From Sphagnum compactum (taxonomy: Eukaryota > Bryophyta > Sphagnopsida > Sphagnales): DNA of 64,000 nt. The notes below the pieces were generated by a model. It saw only the letters and a program-made list of their open reading frames with translations, was not told where the DNA came from and did not search any database. Position numbers and translations under genes: made by a program. Positions 1-22,499 of the stretch are shown piece after piece. The first letter of the stretch is position 1. Each line of letters begins with the position of its first letter. Location of the stretch: positions 18,786,001-18,850,000 of the forward strand of contig OZ234494.1 in the NCBI GenBank assembly GCA_965153455.1. Direction: 5' to 3'.

Positions 1-551
1 CATGTTGGAACCAAGTTTCTTTAGGCATGCATCCACATAGTACACCGATGCAAGATCTTGACCCTTTCAGTTTTGAATTCGCTGTTGAACATTGGATGCA
101 GCATTGATGGTTTTGGTGTATTCTCTTTTTCTAAACAAAACTTTGTATCTTAATCTTACTCTTAATTGCCACAAATGGCTTCTCTTGCAATTCTTGGAGA
201 TTTTAATAACCCAAGATTCAAAATTCACATTTTTACAGACCATTCTCAGCCAAAAGTTTTGTTTGGTGTTTCTGCCTTCATGATCTTCAAAATTATTACT
301 TCACAAACCTCCTTAATTGCAAGTGGGGAGCTTGCCAAAGCCCACGTTGTTCTCAAAAGATCATGCTTTTAGGGTTTTCTATGTTGCTTCTCTCTTTCTT
401 CCTCTTTCTTCTCCCATTACTGCTGATCTTGGTAGCTGATCACTACCAAGCGTGTTGCTGTTGAAGATCACATGACTGCTTTTCATTTCTCTTTTTTGAT
501 TTATTGTTTCCTGGGTCTTGTGGGTAATTTATATGGTTTGTTGGGTTGCAG
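1..551 (+). other. Intron of the GAUT gene, carrying a dispersed repeat copy
   Basis: No coding segment matching the upstream part of a GAUT protein is visible here, so this is read as intron sequence ending in an AG at 550-551. From about 150 to 480 it resembles stretches of two CAPE introns (about 9790-10530 and 11290-11690). Shared landmarks are a 'ggcttctcttg' segment, an 'aagtggggagctt' segment and a 'gtag..gatcactac' segment, in the same order and orientation. The earlier GAUT exons lie outside the window. Confidence 0.6.
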
Positions 552-839
552 AATTTGCAGCTGAATTTGACGCTGTGGCGACTGGGGACGTTGCCACCTG
601 CGTTAATAGCATTTGATGGGAATGTGCATCCAATCCCTCCCCATTGGCACATGTTGGGCCTTGGTTATAATGTGAAATCAAGCTTGGAATCCACTAAGGA
701 GGCTGCTGTCATCCACTACAATGGGCAGGCAAAGCCATGGCTTGATGTTGCATTTCCACACCTCCGACCCTTCTGGTCCAAGTACGTAAACTACTCTAAT
801 GAGTTTATTAGACAATGTAATATCCTTGATAGACCCTAA
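552..839 (+). CDS. Last exon of a galacturonosyltransferase (GAUT13/14-like, GT8 family), 3' partial gene
   Basis: GAUT proteins are Golgi glycosyltransferases of family GT8 that add galacturonic acid during pectin synthesis; the GAUT12/13/14 group is also tied to xylan. This exon encodes about 95 C-terminal residues. Visible family signatures are LWRLGTLPPALIAFDG, the WHMLGLGY motif, the HYNG-x2-KPW donor-site motif and a C-terminal PFWSKYVNYSN segment before the TAA at 837-839. The HYNG...KPW motif is the conserved metal and sugar-binding end of GT8 enzymes. The AG acceptor at 550-551 gives an in-frame start at AAT TTG CAG. The rest of the gene is upstream of the window. FDG, HLRPFW and YVNYSN favour the GAUT12-14 clade over GAUT1/4. 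The clade call is from memory of family sequences; the family call is firm. Confidence 0.9.
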   Translation, partial: NLQLNLTLWRLGTLPPALIAFDGNVHPIPPHWHMLGLGYNVKSSLESTKEAAVIHYNGQAKPWLDVAFPHLRPFWSKYVNYSNEFIRQCNILDRP

Positions 840-3800
840 ACCCCTCCTCATCTGCCATAATCAGTTGCATCAACCTGCTTTTTCATCTGGTCCCATTGGT
901 TAAAACTTCAGTCTCTTTGCCCACTGCCAGTAAGGATCCCATCATCTGATGGGGAGGCAAAGTATTTGGAAAATTTACACCAATAGTTCAGCAGTTGGGA
1001 GTCAACAAATAGTTGTATGTATGCCTAGACGCAATATGCATATTGCTAGAATGCGCAAGAAGGCAAGCAAAGCAAAAAGGCTTTGATGGAAATTGATGGA
1101 GCAAGGTTTAAACTCTTCGGTCAGTGAGGTGTGGCTTAATTGAACATTGATCAACAAAAAGGGCAGCCATGGCGAATGGCAGAAAGGGGGGGAATTGTGT
1201 GCAATTCTTAGTCACATGACTTGCAACATCTGCAGACAAGGGGGCTCTGCAGATTTCTTGCAAATAAGGGGGATTTTTTGTAATAAGGTTTAGGAAAATA
1301 CATTGTTTGATGAAGGGGTAGTAGTGTCTAAGAGGACATAGTCTATGATTTCGGGTACATTACCTTACCAAATTTCATTTACTTACGTTGAGTAGAAAAA
1401 CACTTCCAGATTGGAGTTGGGTGCAACACCTAACATGATTTTAATTTTCCAATTACTCAGTGCCACCCGTATAATTACAGTATTCTTACTCTCAACTTCA
1501 CCAACACCTATCTTGTCTTCACACCCTTTTTGTGGGGCCAAAAGATTTCCCTTGCAGAAAATTACCAGCATGCTATCAGCAAGGAACATCTCTGGATAAT
1601 ATTAGAATTTTTCCTTGAGGTAGAGGGATGTGTGGAGGAAAGATGTAGCTCCATTTAGGCCAAATTTTTTTTTGTTAGGCACACTGAAAATTCAGAGGTG
1701 TAAATTTTTATTTTTACACATTGGGGGTGGAATTCAAAGAAACCTGATGAGGATGATGTTTTGTTTCATGCTGCAAACTGTCTTGGAAGGTTGGTGGCCT
1801 CACTTGTTATGTTGATGTTGGAGGTCATTGTGATTGTTAAATGTTTCATGGAAGCTGAGGGTTGCTATTGTCAAATAGCAACCCCCCATGTGAGCATGGG
1901 AAGCAAGTAGGATTTCTGTTCCTATCCATGGTCCAATTTCAGTACCGCATTGTCATTGCTAAATGCTCATGGAATGGAGTAGGATTTCTGTTCCTATGCA
2001 TGGGTTTCTCATTTCAGTGCAATCAGACTTTGAACTCTTGGTTAATTATGTGTAGGGTAAAGCCCCAAGGTGACCAATTGATGTCCTTTGGAGGTCAAGG
2101 TCCCCATGGCAGAAGCCAAGGTGGTGCAAATTGGTGATTGTTGATTTTGGGTTAATTCAAGGAATATGGTGCATGTGTTTTTTTGTTCACAGTGAGTGAG
2201 CTTAAAGCCATCAATGAAGGGGAGCTTAATGTCCATGCATGGTATTAGAGTGGGTCCTTTTTCAGTTGAATTTGTGTGTTGGTAAGATGAAAAGTGATTG
2301 AAAGGCAAGTGTGATAAAATGAATAGGATGCATTTCCCAAGAGCAACATGTTTCTTGGATATATGGCAATGAGAAAGGTTAAGGTGGAGGGGTGAATATG
2401 CATTTTGAAGCTTTGATGATGCTAAATGCTACATTGGGCCATGCTGTAGAGATGCCATCATAATGTTGGTGGGATTTGGTTTAATCGTATTAAAGGGAAT
2501 TGATTTTGAGATCACAAAAATAAGGCAAATGATAGAGTTAGTTGTAAAAGTTTGCCAAATTGAGGATTAGAACCTTCAATTTGGCTGAAATTGAGCACAC
2601 GAATGTAAATTTGCATTCAAAAAGGACATTGTTGCAAAACAATGGCCCCAATTCCTTTAATTGCCAAAATTGGCAATCAAGGGCAAAGCTTAACCCCTTG
2701 TCTTCAGCATCATCTATAGGTAAAAGTTGAGGGAGTTGCCCCTTGCCTTTGTCATTTGTAGCTTATGGGGTCAAAGCTTGGCCCCTCACCATGTTTGGCT
2801 TTTTGTTTTTGGTTTTTTCTTCCTCTTCTTCATCTTCTTCTCCTTGCTTCTTAGTTTTGGTGAATTGTTGTCAACATGACCAATCCATTTATTTTCTTCT
2901 CCTTCTTTTCTTTTTCTACTTGTGTTCTTTACAAATTATTGTTCTTTGGCTTTTTTACATTCTCTTTTTTCTACTTCATCTACGTATGATGAGTTTAATT
3001 TCATTTGGTGTTATGGCTAGTGGATTAAGTGAAATCATAATTAAATGAACTATTTGGATTGTCATAGTCATAATTTCTCTAGACAATAGATGAATTTAAG
3101 ATTTAAAGTCATATTGAACATTAGCTTTGTTAATTTTTAATTTATTCATGTTGCAATAGATTATAATGAGAATCATATTGAAAAATATGGACAAGTTTTT
3201 AAAAAGGAGTGGTTTTGTAATCGACTTTTGAAATATTGATATTGTTTTTATCATAAATATATAACTTTCATGTGAATTTTCAAAATATGATATAATAACG
3301 TCAACCACCATCAAATGAGAAGTTTAAGAACCAAATGCATCAAAACTTTTTCAATACAAGGTTATTGATTCTTAAGTTTTCATCATTAGACGCTTATTTC
3401 ACATTGAAAACTTGAACTTTCATGTGGATTTTTTTTATCAACCATATGTTTAATGATACATATAAGTTAATTTATAAATATTTGATCAAAAACACAGTGG
3501 AATGCATAATGAATAAATAATTTGTTGATCATCATAATTGTTGGATTTTAAGTAAGCTTTGCACTCTCGAAACTGAACCACTCAATAGGCTTTTGCTTGA
3601 CTATAGTTGATGATAGTCCACATTGTTTTCTTTTTTCTAAGAATTCATAAATTTCACATATTAAAAACCTTGTGTAAACAATATGAAATGTTGTCCTGAA
3701 CAAAATATTGAAATCACAAAGGAAATGTCATGACTATTCATTTAAATACATACCCAAATGCAGGATGGGTATTAACCAAAATTAGAATTGGTAAAAATTT

Positions 3801-5955
3801 GTTTTAGGAGTAAGATTTTCATGTAACCAATGAAAGGGTTGGAAATGCATTTAGGAAAGTTTTTTCTTGTGATGGGGGGAAGGGGTGGGGGGCGGGGTTG
3901 TGTGTTTTTTTTCTTTGTGTAATAATGCAATATTGTTATTTACAATAATGAACTTCTTATCTATTTTTGGGTGAGGATGATTTTTATAATTATTTAACTT
4001 GAGTTCAAATTGGTTATTTTAAGACTTTTATTTTGTGCAAAGTTTTATGCAAGTTCGACAAGTAAATTTGGTAAGTGTTTTTGGTTGAATGATTTATAAA
4101 TATTCTAATTTAATTGTTACAATTGTGATGTTTCATTTTCATAATAAAACAAGGAGGATTAAGTGCATGTGTGTTCATTTCTTGTCTTGTAAATGTCAAT
4201 GCACAAAATAATAAAGGTGGTTTTCTATAGGGGAAGGGTCTATTTGTAAACCTTTCCAGATTTTTAGATGTCGCCTTAAAGTCAAAAAATATGAAAAGGT
4301 ATACAGATTGACCTTTCACTAAAGTAAAGAACTTCAAATTTTTTTAACTTATCTTTTTGCTCTTTCTTTATCTTTTACATATTTTTCCCTTCATCATGTG
4401 TACCTATAAAGTTGTGATAACATCAATCTAATTTATTTATTTTTTATGTTTTTGTTTATTGCTTTCAACATTGCATGTCTCTTTCTACTTTTTTTTTTTT
4501 TGTTTTTTCTAAATTTTTACCTCATTTTTGAAATAAAATCCATTCTCAAAATAAATTTTTTTTATGATGCACATGGAGTTTTGAGAAAACCTTTAAAGAT
4601 TATTCATTTTTAACAAAAAATTGGGTAGATGGAAAGGGGGAAAAAATAAAACAAAAAATAAATAAAGGATATGGGAAAAAATAAAAATGAAAAAGATGGT
4701 GTAAAAATGAAATTTTCAATTTTTTCTTTCAAAGGTCGAAAAATACCTTGCCAACCTTTTAGGGTTCGGAAGATACCTGAACATATCATCATCATTGGTT
4801 TATATAGACCATGTATTACAAAAACATTTGTCAATAAGACAATTCACCATGGTCGTCGATCATGACAATTACAAATGATCGTCTAATTAACAATTATGTG
4901 CCAGAATGATCATTTTTGACAAATATGCGTTGAAATTACGAAAGTTTGGGCAACCATCACCATACTACCAACAACTGCCCAAGTATCTTCCAATTTTTGG
5001 AGTTACTCTTCAGATTTACATGTGGGTAAAAAAACCCAAAATACACGAAAAAAATATAGAATTCTTTATGTTTGAAATAATTTATATGTAAACTTGCAAA
5101 CAAATGAAAAACCTAATTTAAAAAACTTCATAAAATTTCATTATTTTGTATGTGATGTGCCAATCAAAATGCCTCAATATAATAAAATTAAATAAAAATG
5201 AAAAGCATTGTAACTAAATAATACACTTGACAATATGTATTAAAACGAATAGGCCATCATTTCAACTACAACTAATGATAAAATAATATGTTTTAACCAA
5301 AAATTATTATTATGCCATATGTTAAAATGTTACCTAAATAATTAATACATTTACACTGAAATATTTTTTTTTATTGAACGTAATTTTTAAATGCATAATG
5401 TGGACATTTTGAAAACTACATTGTGCAAAATAATTTAAAACAAAAAATCCATAGTATGAAATATTGTTATTTAATTAATCACATTCTTGTGTTCAACATT
5501 TGCATGAAATATTTTTTTGTCAAATTGATTAAATCATATTATTAAAAAATATAAATTAAATGTATTTTCATCAACCAATTAAACATGTGTAATGAAAAGA
5601 AAATTGAATGGAAAATACAATGTCGTTATTCCATAATTATATTAGAATGTTGAATTACATTTGATACAAATAATTAATCAATTCAGAGTAATGTTTATAA
5701 TTTTAATATACATTATTTTACAACATTTCAATATAAAATTATATCAATATTTTAAAATTTAATGTTAGTAAACAAATTAGACCCTGCATTTTGGATTTTA
5801 ACTTCATTTATGTTTATATTTTCAATACAACATGGAACTATATGTATAATTCAATAATTATTAAATTTCATTATAAGATGCATGATTTTTAATTTGACAC
5901 AATAACACATTTATTGAAACATTCAATGTTATAGTAAGAAGATAGAATGTAAACA
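840..5955. other. Intergenic stretch 3' of GAUT, AT-rich, no convincing gene
   Basis: Open frames here are short, lack splice context and match nothing I recognise. The first 1.5 kb is moderately GC-balanced and could hold the GAUT 3' UTR and old retroelement debris. TGGTATTAGAG at 2240-2250 resembles the usual plant LTR-element primer-binding site TGGTATCAGAGC, but no LTR could be assigned. Positions 2800-2960 are a pyrimidine-rich run, and 3050-5950 is strongly AT-rich and featureless to me. Confidence 0.5.
1907..2004 (+). repeat. Local 72-bp tandem duplication
   Basis: The segment gtaggatttctgttcctat followed by a CATGG or CATGGG and an 'atttcagt' stretch occurs at 1907 and again at 1979, an offset of 72 bp. 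An upstream 'attg..aaatg..catgga' stretch is similarly repeated. Confidence 0.6.
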
Positions 5956-5959
5956 ATTA

Positions 5960-6270
5960 TGTATAGGTTTAGCTAAGGAATAAGAAGGTTTTGTCAAAAA
6001 ATAGAGTTTAACCAAGAAGTAGAAAGGTTTTGTCAAAAAGTATAGGTTTAATCATGGAGTAAAAAGGTTTTGATGATAATTATAAGTTTTGACATGCAAT
6101 AAAAAGGTTTTGCTGGTAAATAAAGGTTTAGCTAAAAAATTAAAAAAATTGTCGACAAGTAAAGGTTTAGTCAAAAAATATAAACATTTTGCTAATAAAT
6201 AGAGGTTTAGCCAAGGAGGAAAAAAGTTTAGTCAAGAAGAGATAAATGTTTTGCCATGAGGTAGAGATTT
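5960..6270 (+). repeat. Degenerate tandem minisatellite, units about 40-50 bp
   Basis: About seven diverged units each contain 'aggtttag(c/t)caaggag' followed by 'aaaaggttttg(t)caaaaa'. The alternation of 'ggtttag' and 'ggttttg' boxes is visible by eye from 5965 to 6260. It lies about 1.4 kb upstream of the CAPE start codon. Confidence 0.6.
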
Positions 6271-6289
6271 AGCAATTCGAAAGAATAAA

Positions 6290-6560
6290 GAGTAAGTAGG
6301 TAAGCAAGGTGGTTGTAGTTGGTAGGTAGGAACAAGATGGAAGTGAATATGATAGCTAGGTTTGTAGGGTAGCTAGGTGGGAGGGTAATCCGGAGGTCAG
6401 GGCTAAGAAAAAAAAACCCAAAGGTCAGCAACGAAAAAACGTTAACTGTGGTACTATATTGGTTAACTGAGAGTCAGGACCAGGATGAGAAAAGGACGCC
6501 CATCCTATGGACAGAACGGCCAACTGCTGCAATCATGGGGGCTGGTTCACTCTGGCCCTT
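6290..6560 (+). repeat. TAGG-rich tract plus about 54-bp shared box upstream of CAPE
   Basis: A GTAGG/TAGG-rich stretch (6290-6400) is followed by a box (6507-6560) with ggacagaacggccaactg and then ggctggttcactctggccc. The same box, also near a TAGG-rich tract, occurs on the minus strand at 34609-34662 and on the plus strand at 54663-54702. The GGTTCACTC segment resembles a tRNA B-box and TGGACAGAACGG could be a weak A-box, so a SINE-like head is possible. A shared promoter-proximal element is the alternative, since two of the three copies precede genes. Confidence 0.55.
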
Positions 6561-6874
6561 GCAGTGGGCACCACCACGTCATATGTTTCAGTTACCGACG
6601 AATGTGTGGCTGCCACGTGTATTTTCGGAGATGGTTATACCGAGGGAGCATGGTTAAGGTACAGTAAATTGCGCCCATTTTCGTCTTCTTCTCTCTGGCC
6701 TTCTCTCCCTTCCGCGTTGCCAATCCCTCTCTCGCTCATTGTTTGTTTCTTCAACGTGTGCGTCACAAATTTCCTTGCGTGGTGTCTGGAGAGAACGAAG
6801 ATCGCCCGCGAAATTCAGTGAAACAAGAAAAAGAAAATTCCCATATGAAAGAATTGTGGTGAAGCGTTTGTTGT

Positions 6875-7260
6875 TGGCCAATCTTGGCAATTGGACATTG
6901 GCAGTGCTTGAGTTGTTACGGTGCCAGTCTTGGCAATTTGTCGCAGGTATTCCTCGCATTTTTTGTCCTGTTGCGAACTTTCTTGCAATTTCACGCAGGC
7001 ATTGCTGGAATGACTTGTGATGTTTCCAGTAGTCTTGGCAAATTTCGCGCAGGTATTGCTCCAATTGTGATGTTGCCAGTCTTGGCACTTTTACGCAGGC
7101 AGTGCTCGATTTGTTGTGTTGCTAGTCTTGGCCATTTCTCGCACTCATTGCTGGAATTGTGATGTTGCCTAGTATTGGCAATTTCTCGCAGGCATTGCTC
7201 GGGTTCTGATGTTGGCTGTCTTGTCAATTTCACGCAGGTATTGCACGAATTGTGCTGAAC
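6875..7260 (+). repeat. 46-47 bp tandem array upstream of the CAPE coding region
   Basis: Units of the form 'agtcttggcaatttc(t)cgcaggcattgct...attgtgatgttgcc' recur with 'agtcttggc' or close variants near 6880, 6925, 7031, 7078, 7124, 7171 and 7217. Spacing is 46-47 bp in the better-preserved half. The array ends about 360 bp before the CAPE ATG, so it lies in the promoter or 5' UTR. The units are far more GC-rich than the flanking AT-rich DNA. Confidence 0.75.
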
Positions 7261-7613
7261 ATGAACACATCTGAACATTTCGTGGCTTCACGTTTTTTCT
7301 TTTTTATTTAAAAGCAATCGCAATCTGTAGTAGTTTGAATCCAAAACAACCTCGTGCTTCAGAGGTTTTGGAAGATCGAAACTTGTCAGCGACATCGGGG
7401 AGGGTACAGTAATGTCATGACTAGATGCACATCTCTTTTGTCGCGATCACAAAGTACCTAAGGCCGTGGAAAACACTGGCAGGAGAAGGCGGTTGTAGAA
7501 TCATCAATTTAGTGTGCTTGCTTGCTTTGTTCGGATTCCAGACCAGCGCCGTCCAGAGCGATCTTACGAACTCGAGGAAGGAATCGTGAAGAGTCAGGAA
7601 GAACTTCAAGGCT

Positions 7614-7617
7614 ATGA

Positions 7618-7620
<3 letters not shown>
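7614..7620 (+). other. Overlapping ATGAATG at the CAPE start (possible short uORF)
   Basis: An ATG at 7614 opens a frame that closes at a TGA about 17 codons later. Four bases downstream, the ATG at 7618 opens the CAPE frame. A scanning ribosome would meet the non-productive ATG first, so 7618 would need leaky scanning or re-initiation. The choice of 7618 rests on the frame running into the phosphodiesterase domain. Confidence 0.4.
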
Positions 7621-18449
<10,829 letters not shown>

Positions 18450-18627
18450 CACCACCTGACAGTTTCCTTGTGCACAGGTACATGTCTAATAACTTTCATC
18501 CTATACAATTGAAAGCAGTTTGAACAAACCTTGATGCCATTTGTCACTACATCTATGTACAGCTAAAAGGCATGAGAATAGAGATTTTGGATTTCTCGTG
18601 GCTAAATAATCTGCCATATTTGTTGAA

Positions 18628-18633
18628 AATAAA
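18628..18633 (+). terminator. Possible polyadenylation signal of CAPE
   Basis: AATAAA lies about 180 nt after the CAPE stop codon. It is the first canonical signal in the 3' flank. In AT-rich DNA such a hexamer is weak evidence. Confidence 0.35.
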
Positions 18634-20179
18634 ACTTATTTGATTAGAGAAAGAATCCCCATTCAAAAGTTCACCATTTGAAACAAGCTTTGAGTTTGAA
18701 TATTCAATGCATAAAATGGCATAGTAGGGTTTTGTCAACCATGCACAATTTGAGTCAAAAGACACAGGCCTAACGAAGGTGCAGAAAATCCTTAAAAGAT
18801 TGCATTGGACTAGATCCGAGCACAAAGAAGACATAAGAATTAATGTGATGGTATATAATTCAGGTAATTTACAGTCTTTTGTGTAGGAGGTGGAGAGTTA
18901 GCAAGTTTGGATGCAGCAAGAATTGAAGTTATTATTATCATAATATGCTACAGAAAGGCACTAACACAAGTTTGTGACATTGACGTGTATTGAAGGAGGA
19001 TGGCATTGGGGTGCCAATGGTGTCTTAGCAATCATCAATAGCATGGAACTAGAGTGGCGTCAAGAGAATTTTCAAAACAAACTAGAATGGTCTAATGCAC
19101 TTCCTGAAGTCTTGCAATGAACATATAGTAACTACATTGAGAAGATAACATGTTTTAAAGGGTACTTCAAATGTTGCAAGCAATCTCCTTCCTTGCTCCA
19201 AACCTTTGAGCAATGGTTAAGTATGTGTACTTTCAACTACTATTGAATTATTTGTTTGCTTGATCTTTTGAATTTTCTGTAAGCTTATTTGGAAAATTAT
19301 CAGTGTGCTTGCTTGCTTGTTTGGGAAGTCATTGAACCTCATTAGTTTGGTGTTTTCATGAACTTTTGATAGGCAAGATTGTGTTAACTTTCATGTGTTT
19401 GCATATTCTTCCATGGTGTTTGTATTAAGTACATGTATGCTATAGGGATTATATCTGTACAATTTAGGTCACAAAAACCAATGGGTTACACAGCTATCAC
19501 CTTTCAATGGATTTGTCTTTATGGAATTAAGCCCATTATAACTTCTATGAATTTTGCTTGTCATGGCCACAAACAATTGAGTATAGAAATGACTTGTGAC
19601 TATCAAATGATGGAGCATTGATTGAATGTTTTGGCACCAACTACTTGAAATTGAAGAGTAAGAATTTCAATTTAAAGCATTGCATGCAAATCATGTCAAA
19701 GTTCAATAGCCATTTGGACAAAAGGTTGAGTTGTAGCAATATGTTGTTTTGGCTACAAATGCATGTACATTTTAAAAAATTATTTACATTTTCCATTTGA
19801 TTAGGTCAAAACAAGCACACCAATTTCCCAAGTGTGATTCAATTGCTATTCATCGTACTAGGTGACTTGCCATAACAAATACTTGTTGATTAATTGATGT
19901 AGTGGAGAAAATGTAATTGTTGACCCTTTCCCAAGTTATGAATCCAAATGACTAGGTGTTTGATTTTTCATGATTTTATTGTTTTGCAACTTTTATTATA
20001 ATAATCTTGATTTTAACTTGTTAGTCACAAGAAGGAAATCTAACATGGCATGATCATGAAATGTCAATATTACAATATGTGGTCAAGTTCATTGTGTTTT
20101 ACTAGTTTTTTTTTAAGAACTTGGACAAATTTATCATGGTAGAAATGTGTAATTTGCAAACATAGTGAATTCATTAATT

Positions 20180-20850
20180 GCAAGTCAAATTCTAGGCTAG
20201 GAACCATGTCTAAACTAAGCAACCTAACCTACCAGCTTAGGTTAAAGGGCCTAGGCTAGGCTAAGTTAGGCTAGGTGACCAAGCCATCTAGGTTAAAAAG
20301 ATGGGCCCTAAACAACCTAGCTTGAAAGCATTTATGTTACCTAGCTTAAATTAGCTTGTAAGAGTTAGGATTTGTTCTTCTTACCTTCACTTCAAAAGTC
20401 AAACTCTATTGCACCAACTTTTTTTATGAAAAATAATTTCTCGCCACATTTTAATAAACAAATATTTTATTTTATTTAAATAACTTACTCAACCTACCTT
20501 AGTGAACCTATTTTAGCATGAATAAACCTAGGTAAGCTAGGTTAGCCTAAGGTTTACCTAAGCTATCTAGGCATGCATAAGGGCAACATAGGTCTACTTG
20601 GGTTTATTTAACAACTTACCTAACTCCAACATAAGCCTATTGAAACATTACCTAAGGGTTTCTTTAGCTACTTAGGGGCTATTCTATGGTTTACAAAGGG
20701 TTACTTATAAAATATCTAGGTTTAATTAAATGATTATCTAGGCCTAACTAGGCTACCTAAAGGGCTTACTTAGGGGTTATGTAAGCTTACCTAGCAATTA
20801 TGAAAGCCTACTTAGTGACTATGTAAGTTACTTACATCACAAAAAAATTC
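20180..20850. repeat. Degenerate CTAGGT/ACCTAG-type simple repeat field
   Basis: Dozens of short words built on CTAGG, TTAGG, ACCTA and AGCTTAC are scattered through this block in both orientations, for example 'ggcctaggctaggctaag' near 20250 and 'acctaggtaagctaggtt' near 20527. It is not a clean telomeric TTTAGGG array. A similar but cleaner GTAGGTAGG patch lies at 22085-22260, and related words occur near 6300-6400, 34800-35170 and 40920-41200. Confidence 0.55.
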
Positions 20851-22084
20851 GGTCACAATTTGGTAATAGTAGGTGTGCAAATCCATTTTTCATAAGTTTG
20901 TTTGATTTAAACACAAATTTCATGCATTTAAAACAATTATGAAACACATATAAATACAAAGCAAAAATTTATTGTGAATAAAAATCTTTCATTCGATTTA
21001 TCAAGATTGTTATTCCGTGAATGTGTGAATGTGAGCAAATAAGAATATTTCCTATAATATTCAAAGGAAAATTCTTTGACACATTCACTTGAGGTGGATA
21101 AAATATTTTTTGACACATCCCAAGATATCACCATGTGAAGAAAATATTCAAATATTCCCTAATACATAAGCCACATCATAGTGTACATGTGGATTACTTG
21201 CATAATCAAAGAAAATTTTTCATGTTTTAGAATGAATTCACCTAAGGAAAGAAAAATGTTAAACAATATTCAATTTCAGATGGAGTTGTTGTGAAGATAG
21301 ACTTCAATACATATTTGAAAAGCAAATATAAATAACATATAATGATCATCACAAAAGATTGGTAGATGTCATTAAATACAAGATCTTGCTTTGGACATAG
21401 TGTAACATGACTAAAGTTTAAAAATCTAATGGTGTAAGGCACCTTGTAAAGGACGTGAATTACGACCATAGCCACACCATTCAAAAAACTATCAACTTTC
21501 CTATATGAGATGTCATAAAAAAATCAAATTGTTACATGAATTTTCTAAACATGACATAATTCGAATTTTTTTATCCAGACCAAATCCATCAAGTTCAATA
21601 ATCCACCATAGCCTTGTGGGAAACTTATGAAATACAATTAGAATGCATCTGGATTCAACATTCAATAAATTCATCATAATGTAAAGCAAAGAACATTAGA
21701 AGAAAAGTGGCAATTTGCGATTGGTCTTTATAACTTTTTTTTGGCATAATAATGACATTTACAACTAAAATCCCGTTAGTTGCATTGGACAAGTCACATA
21801 TGACTTTAGTTGCAAATGACAATGAACTCTGGATGACAGAAAAAATCAATGAAATACATTTTATCCTTTGACTAGTCTTATATGTATTTTTGTTTGCAAC
21901 TAAACTACAACTATTTTGGTAGACAATGAGAGCAAATGATGTGTCCCATCTTTTAATTATTTTAAATATTTTAAGTGTAATTTTGAAATAATCTAAAACA
22001 TTCAATTTATATGTTTGTATGGTTTTAGATTGTGACACATGGCACAATAAAGATGTGCCATGTGACATTAATTACGTTTGTCCA

Positions 22085-22260
22085 AAATCAATTTAGGTAG
22101 GTAGGTATGTAAATAGGTCCAACTAAGTAGGTAGGTACGAAGAATCTACCTATTTATTTAGATTAAACACTTACTTACCTACCTAGTTCAAATATATACT
22201 TAGGTCAGTAGATAGGTACGTAGCTAGGTTATTAAGTTGGTTAGGAAGGTAGGGTAATTA
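22085..22260. repeat. GTAGGTAGG-type degenerate tetranucleotide patch
   Basis: Repeats of GTAG and TAGG ('ggtaggtaggtatg', 'agtaggtaggtacg') and their complement 'cctacctag' fill this short block. It is probably a decayed tetranucleotide microsatellite related to the field at 20.2 kb. Confidence 0.5.
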
Positions 22261-22499
22261 AGGGGTACGTATCAAGTTTTTTAAGAAAAATTCAAATTGA
22301 GCTTTTTTAATTGGCTCATCCCATATGGACCATGTTTTTGAATATGAACTATATGACAAAAGACCTTCGTTATATACTTTTCAAAATGACAATGTAAGAT
22401 AAATTTATGGGATAAATTTTGGAGTTGGACTTAGTTATGAACCACTCCATATTAAAAGGCTTATTTCACATCTTTTATCTTTTTATTACTTTAGTAAAT

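Noticed and set aside
2240-2250. TGGTATTAGAG as an LTR primer-binding site
   Set aside because: It resembles the plant tRNA-Met primer site, but no LTR pair, TG...CA ends or coding domain could be placed around it.
20180-20850. Interstitial telomere array
   Set aside because: The words are CTAGGT, TTAGGC and ACCTA mixtures in both orientations, not head-to-tail TTTAGGG.
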